Assembly: GCA_965140555.1 (NCBI GenBank)
Contig: OZ223260.1
Coordinates: forward strand, 434,001-498,000
DNA from: UBA1351 sp965140555
GTDB lineage: Bacteria; Bacillota; Clostridia; Lachnospirales; Vallitaleaceae
Reading direction: 5' to 3'
DNA: 64,000 nt
The notes under the pieces were generated by a model, which did not search any database, was not told the DNA's origin, and worked only from the letters and a program-made list of their open reading frames with translations. This document shows positions 9,356 through 16,250 of the stretch, in pieces (the first letter of the stretch is position 1; each line of letters begins with the position of its first letter). A program made the translations under genes and the position numbers.

Positions 9356-10696
9356 CTATTTTCGACGCTCAGCCATAATGGTGCGTTTTGTCGTTCGAAT
9401 GGCGTGCACTAAGTGACGTTTTGACGGACAGACAAATGAACATGATCCACATTCAATACAATTCATACCTTTGTATGTGTCAAAGCGATCATGTGCTTTA
9501 TGGCGAGCAAACTTATCTAACTCTAAAGGCAGTAAATTCATTGGACAGGCTCCGACACATTTACCGCAACGGATACAGGCACTTTCTTCTCCTGTATGCA
9601 TTTCATTGTCACTTAACAATAAAATAGCACCGGATGTTTTAATAATAGGTACATCCACACTAAATAGTGCAATACCCATCATCGGTCCACCTGAGATAAT
9701 TTTCTTTGATTCATCAATCAAACCGCCTGCATGTTCAATGAGTTGACGATAGGATGTTCCGATACGCACTTTATAGTTTCCTGGATTTTTGACATTTTCA
9801 CCAGATAATGTAACAATACGGCGCATCAACGGACGCCCTCTAAAAAAAGCACGATGAATCGCAACGACTGTATCAATATTCTGAACAATACAACCTGCAT
9901 CTGCCGGCAATTTTCCAGCAGGTACTTCACGCTTTGTCACTGAATAAATCAATTGCTTTTCTGCACCTTGAGGATACTTTGTCGCTAACGTTGCAACACT
10001 CATGTTCTTGGCAAAGGGAAGATTTGAGGATGCTTTAAAGGCTTCAACCGCTTCTTCCATTGCCTTTATTGCATCCGGTTTATTATCTTCTATACCGATG
10101 ACACCTTTTGCATCTGGATACATAGACAAGATAACGGAAAGACCAAGTACGACACGATCTGTTTCTTCCAACATGACACGATGGTCTGATGTAAGATATG
10201 GTTCACATTCAGCGCCATTAACAATAATATAATCAATCGTCTTGTCTTTTGGCGGATTTAACTTAATGAATGTAGGGAACCCTGCACCACCCATTCCGAC
10301 AATACCGGCTTCACGCACCGTTGTAAGAATATCATCTTTACTCATTGTATATGGGTCTTTTGGTTTCATTTCAATTTCATTATACTGGCCATCATTGTCA
10401 ATAATAATACCACTGACCATGGAGCCGTTTGGATGTAACACATCCGTGATTTTTTTTACTTTACCGGAAACCGTCGCATGTACAGGTGCACTAACAAAGC
10501 TCTCAGAATCTCCGATCTTCTGACCGACGAGTACTTCGTCACCTACTTTTACAAGCGGTTTACATGGTGCACCAATATGCTGTTGTAACATAATAGTTAC
10601 GTCACCTTCCGGCATCACTACCTCAATCTCACGATTTTTAGTGAAATTTTTAGCATGTTTTGGGTGAATTCCTTTTTTAAATGTTAACTTCGACAT
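9356..10696 (-). CDS. rnfC: Rnf complex NADH-interacting subunit RnfC
   Basis: Peripheral subunit where NAD+/NADH reacts. The 446 residues comprise an N-terminal barrel/lipoyl-like region, an NADH/FMN-binding domain with GMGGAGFPTFIKL near residue 135, a SLBB domain, and two 4Fe-4S motifs, CIRCGKCVGACP and CIECGSCSFVCP, near the C-terminus. First gene of the rnf operon, preceded by a GGGGG ribosome site and a promoter about 50 bases upstream. Confidence 0.96.
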   Translation of the reverse strand: MSKLTFKKGIHPKHAKNFTKNREIEVVMPEGDVTIMLQQHIGAPCKPLVKVGDEVLVGQKIGDSESFVSAPVHATVSGKVKKITDVLHPNGSMVSGIIIDNDGQYNEIEMKPKDPYTMSKDDILTTVREAGIVGMGGAGFPTFIKLNPPKDKTIDYIIVNGAECEPYLTSDHRVMLEETDRVVLGLSVILSMYPDAKGVIGIEDNKPDAIKAMEEAVEAFKASSNLPFAKNMSVATLATKYPQGAEKQLIYSVTKREVPAGKLPADAGCIVQNIDTVVAIHRAFFRGRPLMRRIVTLSGENVKNPGNYKVRIGTSYRQLIEHAGGLIDESKKIISGGPMMGIALFSVDVPIIKTSGAILLLSDNEMHTGEESACIRCGKCVGACPMNLLPLELDKFARHKAHDRFDTYKGMNCIECGSCSFVCPSKRHLVHAIRTTKRTIMAERRK

Positions 10697-10737
10697 TTTA
10701 GACCCCCTGTCTAAATTTTTGCGGTTTTGTCATATCT

Positions 10738-10766
10738 ATAATAAACGATTTTATGGGCATTTACAA
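10738..10766 (-). promoter_or_regulatory. Promoter of the rnf operon
   Basis: TTGTAA and TATTAT spaced by 17 bases on the minus strand, about 40 bases upstream of rnfC. It follows the terminator of the preceding signalling operon, so rnf appears separately transcribed. About 100 bases between this promoter and that terminator show no gene. Confidence 0.6.
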
Positions 10767-10868
10767 GGTATGTTAATTCACTCACAATATGACCAAACCG
10801 AGATAAAGGCCCACAGCGACGGCGTTTAGGTACATTGTATACAGTATTCACTTCTCTGTTTTTCATAA

Positions 10869-10895
10869 AAAAAAGATCTTTATCAGATCTTTTTT
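10869..10895 (-). terminator. Intrinsic terminator of the sensory hydrogenase operon
   Basis: An 11-bp perfect stem (AAAAAAGATCT / AGATCTTTTTT) with a 5-base loop, followed on the minus strand by a run of T. It lies 40 bases after the GHKL ATPase gene and would stop read-through into rnf. The A-rich arm makes it potentially bidirectional. Confidence 0.85.
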
Positions 10896-10934
10896 GTGAA
10901 TTATTGTTAATTGTTTAACTGAACAATACTCGAA

Positions 10935-11480
10935 CTAGCCAATTTTGACACCGGCTATATTCTCATTGATATAACTTTGTAGCCAAATCATTACTTGAGG
11001 AGTATGAAGAGGCACGTCATCTAGAATCTCACGTAAGGAATCTGTAGAAATTTCAAACACCTCTTCTTCCCATACATAACGAAAAATCATATTAATTGTT
11101 TCATCGGCAGTCATCAGCGTTGTCATCGTTAAACCGATATTCCCAAGAGGCGGTCGATCTATATGTGAACGAACCATCGTTGCTGTCACCGAAGTCCCTT
11201 CACCTTCTTGAGATTGTATGGTAAGGCTACCATCACACCAACGACAGGTGTCGTATAAAAACGGAATTCCTAGCCCTACCTTTCGTGTCGTCCGACTTGT
11301 TACAAAGGGGTTTTTGAGTTTACTCACCAATTCCGGTGACATTCCGATTCCGTCATCCGTTATAATAATGGTGAGTAAATCCTCTCTTTTAGATTCGATT
11401 AACGATACTTGAATATGTTTGGCTCGTCCACGTATACTATTATTTGTCACATCCAAAATATGATACGATAAATCCTTCAT
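10935..11480 (-). CDS. GHKL-type ATP-binding protein (histidine-kinase-like ATPase)
   Basis: A 181-residue stand-alone GHKL ATPase. The ATP-binding N box (DVTNNSIRGRA, residues 10-20), G1 box (DDGIGM) and G2 box (VGLGIPFL) are present, but there is no dimerisation/phosphoacceptor histidine domain and no membrane segment. The C-terminal 60 residues are extra to the ATPase fold and unrecognised. Last gene of the operon that encodes the hydrogenase-like sensor and chemoreceptor. Similar ATPases accompany DRTGG and [FeFe]-hydrogenase genes in Clostridia; whether it acts as a kinase, anti-sigma factor or phosphatase is unknown. Confidence 0.8.
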   Translation of the reverse strand: MKDLSYHILDVTNNSIRGRAKHIQVSLIESKREDLLTIIITDDGIGMSPELVSKLKNPFVTSRTTRKVGLGIPFLYDTCRWCDGSLTIQSQEGEGTSVTATMVRSHIDRPPLGNIGLTMTTLMTADETINMIFRYVWEEEVFEISTDSLREILDDVPLHTPQVMIWLQSYINENIAGVKIG

Positions 11481-11497
11481 GTGATAGAGCTCCTTTA

Positions 11498-12823
11498 TTA
11501 TAGTTTAAAGCGTTTTACGCTATCGCTAAGTGAATCAATCAACTCTTTTACCCCTTGTATGTAGAGATCAATAGTACTTACTTCTTCCGCTTGACTTCTA
11601 GATATATTTGCAACATTATCTATGCGCGTAGAGGTTTCTTCTGCTATCTTAGCAACATCGTTCATTTGAGATGCCGCCGTAGAAGCTCTTTCATTGATGG
11701 CAAAGGATCGTGACGCTGTTTCCTTAATTTGAGTATCTATTTCATTCACACGAGAGGTCAATGTTTCATAGCTTGTCACACTTTGTGTTAATGCTAGTTC
11801 TTGATCGACAACCGTCTGTTTCGATACTTCAATTTGATTCACAGCATCTTTCACTGATATTTGTATCGTTTCAATGATATCATTGATTTCCGTTGTTGAT
11901 GTTAAGGTTTGCTCCGCCAATTGACGAATTTCTTCGGCAACAACTGCAAATCCACGGCCATATTCTCCGGCTCTCGCCGCTTCAATGGATGCATTTAATG
12001 CAAGTAAATTGGTTTGATTGGATATCGCCTGAATCACATCAAGAACTCTTACAATATCTGCAGTAACTGTCGATAGTTCTGTAATAGCATCAGCAACCTT
12101 ATCACTTGCGGAACGATTTTGTCGCATCGTATCTTTTTGGTTATTTAATGTCGTTTGACCTTCTTGAATAGCATGCAATGTCTGATTAGTTTGTTCAAGA
12201 GCTTTGGACATATAGTTGGAAATTTGATCTAAATCTTGAACAATCAATCCAATTTGCTCATTTGCCGAATCCGTTGCCTCTGCTTGCTTAATAATTTCAC
12301 CACTCATATCCGAGATTGTATAATCCGTTTCTTCGGATTTTGTAATAACTGTAGAGGCAATTTTTTCAATTTCACTAAATGAAGAGGATAGTTTATCACT
12401 AAGTCCCATATTGTCCTTGGTCATACGATTCAGATTTTCAATCATAATATTAAAAGATTTGGCTAAGGCCCCGACTTCATCCTTGGAACGAATTTGCGAA
12501 CGTATAGTCAAATCCCCTTCCTGTACTACTTTCAAATCATTTTCCAATATAACAATGGGCTTTGCTATACGTTTACCGACGATATACGCAATGACAATCG
12601 TTACAATCAGAAGAATACCTATAATAAAAAACGAAATCAAACTTATATCCGCTAAATGATCACTTATTATCGTTTTCCCTTCTTCAGTAAAGACTTCATG
12701 GTCGACAGCTTGAGTAAGTTCACTTTGGATATAGAAAACAAATGCTTGTGTAGTAACTATAGTTAATAGCACCATGCCAAGGGTTAAAAGAATAATTTTA
12801 GAACTAATTTTTTTCATAAACAA
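11498..12823 (-). CDS. Methyl-accepting chemotaxis protein with minimal extracytoplasmic loop
   Basis: Chemoreceptor of 441 residues. Two membrane segments (about 8-30 and 58-80) enclose only about 27 residues outside the cell, far too few for a usual ligand-binding domain. A HAMP domain (about 80-132) and a full cytoplasmic signalling hairpin follow, including the tip sequence NLLALNASIEAARAGE and AVVAEEIRQLAEQT. No C-terminal CheR-tethering pentapeptide is visible. It lies inside the sensory hydrogenase operon, 15 bases after the second DRTGG gene. This suggests that the signal comes from a partner protein or from the membrane rather than from an external ligand. Confidence 0.9.
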   Translation of the reverse strand: MFMKKISSKIILLTLGMVLLTIVTTQAFVFYIQSELTQAVDHEVFTEEGKTIISDHLADISLISFFIIGILLIVTIVIAYIVGKRIAKPIVILENDLKVVQEGDLTIRSQIRSKDEVGALAKSFNIMIENLNRMTKDNMGLSDKLSSSFSEIEKIASTVITKSEETDYTISDMSGEIIKQAEATDSANEQIGLIVQDLDQISNYMSKALEQTNQTLHAIQEGQTTLNNQKDTMRQNRSASDKVADAITELSTVTADIVRVLDVIQAISNQTNLLALNASIEAARAGEYGRGFAVVAEEIRQLAEQTLTSTTEINDIIETIQISVKDAVNQIEVSKQTVVDQELALTQSVTSYETLTSRVNEIDTQIKETASRSFAINERASTAASQMNDVAKIAEETSTRIDNVANISRSQAEEVSTIDLYIQGVKELIDSLSDSVKRFKL

Positions 12824-12838
12824 TCTCCTTCCGCTGTA

Positions 12839-13171
12839 TCATAAGCCTTGTGCCGCAAGTTTAGCACAAACATCATAAGAGGATAGAGAAGTCTTGTAAA
12901 CAACGACTTCTTGTTCTATTGCCCGCTCTATCGTCTCATCATCAATATCAAATCCTTCTGTCACTATGATACACGCCATATTAATCAAAGAAGCCACAGC
13001 AATGATATTGACATGACCTTGAATCGTTACCCATACGTTATCTTCTTTAGCCTTACCCATAACAACACTCAATAAGTCACCGACATAAACGCCACTTAGC
13101 TTTCGCGTCAAATCACCCTTTGGCGTTACACAGGTTACCTCTAAAAGAGTTTCCAATTCGCTTACTTTCAT
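12839..13171 (-). CDS. DRTGG domain protein (second copy)
   Basis: A 110-residue single-domain protein. The fold pattern (LSGVYVGDLLSVVMGKA, then VTIQGHVNIIAVASL and ACIIVTEGF) matches the DRTGG family, a small domain first noted in phosphotransacetylase and CBS proteins and of unknown function. The upstream paralogue in the same operon (14925-15293) shares the architecture but little sequence. It lies between the hydrogenase-like sensor and the chemoreceptor with intergenic gaps of 15-17 bases, so co-expression is very likely. Confidence 0.75.
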   Translation of the reverse strand: MKVSELETLLEVTCVTPKGDLTRKLSGVYVGDLLSVVMGKAKEDNVWVTIQGHVNIIAVASLINMACIIVTEGFDIDDETIERAIEQEVVVYKTSLSSYDVCAKLAAQGL

Positions 13172-13188
13172 AAATAAACCTCCTCCAA

Positions 13189-14508
13189 TTATCCTTTTTT
13201 TCCCTTATTACGTATAGAGGGTGGCATTTTTGCAGCTATAGCAACCATATCCGTTGCCATCTGACGCACCTTTTCTCTTAACATAAAAATACAATCTTCA
13301 ATGTTAGCATGTCCTGCAACGATGTCTTCTGCCAATGCATGGCAAGTCGGTGCACCACATGAGCCACAGTCAATTTGCGGTAACGTAACAAAAATAGACT
13401 CTATTTGTTCCATCTTCTCTAATGCTGATTCTAAATCATTATCTAATTTAAGCATCTGTTTATTTGTCAATGGATATTGCCAATCTAGTGACACATTTCG
13501 ATTCATTAAATCTAGTTCGCGCGTTTTTCCCGATAGCTGAACTGCTTTTTTTACCTTATACATACGATTGGTTGCAACAAAGGAGTCTTCTACTGTTAAC
13601 GGACCACCCAAGCACCCATTTGTGCATGCCAGACATTCCACAAAATCAACATCCAATTTACCATTCTCTAAGCGCTCAAAAATTTTGATAACATTTTCTA
13701 TGCCGTCTACAGCAATATGATTATAAACTTTAGAAGCGGTGCCTTCACCACCCGTTGCCGCCCAGCCAATCCCCCAATCTGAGGCCATTTGGAGAATCTC
13801 AATCTCACTAGAGTCCAAAGATTTCAAAATCGGAACTAAAGCCAGATAAATCTCCTTCATGGATATAATTCCGTCAACATCCGATTGATCAATGGTCTGA
13901 GGATATCTTGAGTCTGTTACCTTCGCTGCACAAGGTGATATGAAGAAAATCCCAATATCCTCTGACGGTATTCCTTGATCAACGAAATACGATCTTGCTA
14001 CTTTAGCCATTGCCTCTTTAGGCGATAAAATCGGCATCACATTGGGAATAAGTGAAGGAAAACGCATTTCCACTAATTTAACAATTGCGGGGCATGCTGA
14101 TGAGATAACCGGAGAAGCAACCTTCCCTTGATCCATAACAAGACGTGAATAATCTGTGATCCATTCAGCCGCTTTAGCTACTTCAAAAACTTCATCAAAA
14201 CCTAGCCGCTTCAATCCTGTAAGGATAACATTTGGATCTCGAATACGCTTAAACTGTGTATACAACGTAGGTGCCGGAATAGCAACCTTAAATTTGTAAC
14301 GATTAATTTTATCCAAAGGATCTGTTGTTGCCATTTTCGCCTTATTCGTACAGACTCGAATACACATACCACAATCTATACATCGTTCTTCAATAATTTC
14401 TGCTTTTGAATTTCGAACTCGAATGGCTTCTGTCGGACAACGTTTAATACAATCTGTACAGCCAATACAGCGTTCCCTATCTAATGTAACCGAGTGTTGT
14501 ACACTCAT
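13189..14508 (-). CDS. Sensory-type [FeFe]-hydrogenase homologue with C-terminal Fe-S domain
   Basis: Modular iron-sulfur protein of 439 residues. Two N-terminal ferredoxin motifs (CIGCTDCIKRCP, CIDCGMCIRVC; residues 14-53) precede an H-cluster domain. All four H-cluster cysteines are present: Cys139 in SSACP, Cys193 in SPCAAK, and Cys295 and Cys299 in LACTNGC. The residue before Cys139 is Ala138, where catalytic enzymes have the proton-transfer Cys (TSCCP). A C-terminal Fe-S module follows (CGSCGAPTC, residues 381-389, plus Cys406). This layout fits the sensory group C/D hydrogenases rather than a production enzyme. Flanking ATPase and DRTGG genes agree. H2 as the signal is inferred from the family, not shown. 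Confidence 0.88.
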   Translation of the reverse strand: MSVQHSVTLDRERCIGCTDCIKRCPTEAIRVRNSKAEIIEERCIDCGMCIRVCTNKAKMATTDPLDKINRYKFKVAIPAPTLYTQFKRIRDPNVILTGLKRLGFDEVFEVAKAAEWITDYSRLVMDQGKVASPVISSACPAIVKLVEMRFPSLIPNVMPILSPKEAMAKVARSYFVDQGIPSEDIGIFFISPCAAKVTDSRYPQTIDQSDVDGIISMKEIYLALVPILKSLDSSEIEILQMASDWGIGWAATGGEGTASKVYNHIAVDGIENVIKIFERLENGKLDVDFVECLACTNGCLGGPLTVEDSFVATNRMYKVKKAVQLSGKTRELDLMNRNVSLDWQYPLTNKQMLKLDNDLESALEKMEQIESIFVTLPQIDCGSCGAPTCHALAEDIVAGHANIEDCIFMLREKVRQMATDMVAIAAKMPPSIRNKGKKG

Positions 14509-14524
14509 GTAAATCCCTCCCTAA

Positions 14525-14941
14525 TTAATCATGGAGTAAAAAGGTTATATCAAGTGTTGTTCCATTGCCTATAACAGATTCAATAAACATCTCATCGCTA
14601 TAGCGCTTAATATTTGGCAACCCCATACCTGCGCCAAACCCCATATTTCGAGCTTCATCAGACGCTGTTGAATACCCTGCCTTCATAGCCAAATTAATAT
14701 CTTCAATACCGGGTCCGTCATCTTTAAGAACAAGATGAATCTTATCGGATGTAATTTCACCTTGTATATGCCCGCCGTTAGCATGGATTACCATATTAAT
14801 TTCTGCTTCATACATAGCAATAGCAACTTTTCGAATTATTTCCGTAGGAATGCCTAATTGCTTTAAGACTTTCTTGAATCGTGATGATGCAATTCCTGCA
14901 TTAATATATTCACCTGCTTCTACCTCATAGTTGAAAGTCAT
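14525..14941 (-). CDS. RsbW-like ATP-binding protein (anti-sigma regulatory factor family)
   Basis: A 138-residue single-domain GHKL ATPase of the RsbW/SpoIIAB type. The N box (AMYEAEINMVIHANGG), G1 (DDGPGI) and G2 (FGAGMGLPNIKRYSD) are intact. No sigma factor or STAS anti-anti-sigma gene is nearby, so a partner-switching role is only inferred. Its start overlaps the end of the upstream DRTGG gene by 17 bases, and the hydrogenase-like gene follows after 16 bases. Confidence 0.85.
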   Translation of the reverse strand: MTFNYEVEAGEYINAGIASSRFKKVLKQLGIPTEIIRKVAIAMYEAEINMVIHANGGHIQGEITSDKIHLVLKDDGPGIEDINLAMKAGYSTASDEARNMGFGAGMGLPNIKRYSDEMFIESVIGNGTTLDITFLLHD

Positions 14942-15293
14942 GATGCGCTAATTCCTCTCCTTCTAGTCCGTATTTGAACAATATACCTGATGCTGTATAT
15001 AGGGAATATTGAGTCCCCATCAGAAAAATATTATTGTCGTTAGCCATTTCAATAATTTCATCAGACGGTTTTTTCCCGCGAACCAAGACAATGCCTCGTA
15101 TATCCAGTAAACTTGCCGTACGAATCATTTGAGGATGAACCAGTCCAGTCATCAAAAGCACCGGATTTTGAACAAAGGCCAATACATCGCTCACCAAATC
15201 ACAACTATAGCCATATTCAACCTCCCATTCCAGATGTTCTTCCCCACAATATATCTCTCCATCTAAGTAAGTCACTACTTGTCTCAACTTCAT
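14925..15293 (-). CDS. DRTGG domain protein (first copy)
   Basis: A 122-residue protein matching the DRTGG pattern: SCDLVSDVLAFVQNPVLLMTG, then a strand-helix-strand segment (RTASLLDIRGIVLVRGKKP) and a C-terminal segment with NNIFLMGTQYSLYTASG. Such proteins sit beside [FeFe]-hydrogenase genes in many Clostridia. Function unknown. It heads the tight cluster, 50 bases after the S51 peptidase gene, with a GGGAGGACGG ribosome site. Confidence 0.75.
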   Translation of the reverse strand: MKLRQVVTYLDGEIYCGEEHLEWEVEYGYSCDLVSDVLAFVQNPVLLMTGLVHPQMIRTASLLDIRGIVLVRGKKPSDEIIEMANDNNIFLMGTQYSLYTASGILFKYGLEGEELAHHDFQL

Positions 15294-15343
15294 CTAATAC
15301 CGTCCTCCCTAAAGTGCTTTAAAATCAAATCCACAACAATACA

Positions 15344-16069
15344 CTAGTCCATAAGAAACATGATTGAAGAATAAGCTGTATTTGCAAGTAGTTCTTCTTC
15401 AATGAGCTCCTCGCGTTCTGTATAAAGTAATCGAACATTATGCCCCTTTAGAAATGAATGGCACCGATATGTCATATCCTTAATTTCAAAAGCCGCTCCT
15501 TCATCACATACAATGCCTCGTTCCTCATTATCCGATATATAATCCAATATGGCTTCCTGATAAGCATCATTATTATAGTGCGGCGAATAACAAAATTGCA
15601 TAAATCCAAGGCCTTTCATCGGTGAACACATGATACTCCCTGATACTGTTTTTTGATCATGAATTCCAACTTTGAATAAAATATTGGAACCGGCACTTAA
15701 TCCTATAATTAATTTATCCTCTTTCATGGCCTTTATAAGCCAGTTATCAAAATTATTGGATTCAATACAATTCATCAAGTGTCGGGTGTCTCCCGGTCCA
15801 ATGTAGATAACATCAGATGACGCATACATTCCTTGAATAACATCTTCTGATTTGGGTTCTAGTTCTAAATCTAACAAGAGAACGTCTCCCTTTAATTCAT
15901 TTTTGACATATTGAATAAATGACTCTTTGTAGCTTAAGTCATTATGTAATCCGGCTGCTATTAACATAATCCGAGGATTCGTCAGCCCATGGTCACAGAT
16001 TACTTTCTTATCAATAGGCAGGGTATCTCCCAAACGGACATCGCCTCCGCCATAAGCAATAAAATGCAT
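15344..16069 (-). CDS. Peptidase S51 family protein
   Basis: A 241-residue protein of the S51 (dipeptidase E / cyanophycinase-like) family. The nucleophile elbow GLSAGSN and the upstream YIGPGDTRHLM segment are present, followed by FCYSPHYNND. These enzymes use a Ser-His catalytic pair in a glutamine-amidotransferase-like fold to cleave Asp-containing di- or isopeptides. No signal peptide, so cytoplasmic. Preceded by AAAGGAGAAGACAACT and a promoter about 65 bases upstream. No terminator separates it from the DRTGG gene, so it may be the first gene of the sensory operon. Substrate unknown. Confidence 0.8.
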   Translation of the reverse strand: MHFIAYGGGDVRLGDTLPIDKKVICDHGLTNPRIMLIAAGLHNDLSYKESFIQYVKNELKGDVLLLDLELEPKSEDVIQGMYASSDVIYIGPGDTRHLMNCIESNNFDNWLIKAMKEDKLIIGLSAGSNILFKVGIHDQKTVSGSIMCSPMKGLGFMQFCYSPHYNNDAYQEAILDYISDNEERGIVCDEGAAFEIKDMTYRCHSFLKGHNVRLLYTEREELIEEELLANTAYSSIMFLMD

Positions 16070-16132
16070 AGTTGTCTTCTCCTTTGGTGTAATGTACTAA
16101 TGCTGTAAGGTGTTGATTGTGTATCTAGTTCT

Positions 16133-16161
16133 ATAATAGCGTATTCAACTCCGTCTGTCAC
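16133..16161 (-). promoter_or_regulatory. Candidate promoter of the S51 peptidase / sensory operon
   Basis: GTGACA and TATTAT separated by 17 bases on the minus strand, roughly 65 bases before the peptidase start. No convincing promoter is seen in the 50 bases between the peptidase and the first DRTGG gene, so this may serve the whole seven-gene unit. Confidence 0.5.
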
Positions 16162-16250
16162 TATTAGATTAGATTTTATTTCGTTGTCCCTTTATATTGC
16201 ACCTCTAATCTTCAACAAATTTTCAAGATACATCGTTCATGTTCTTGGCT

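Noticed and set aside
13189..14508. Catalytic H2-producing hydrogenase
   Set aside because: The proton-transfer Cys is replaced by Ala and neighbouring catalytic subunits (NuoE/NuoF/HydA types) are absent; sensory role preferred.
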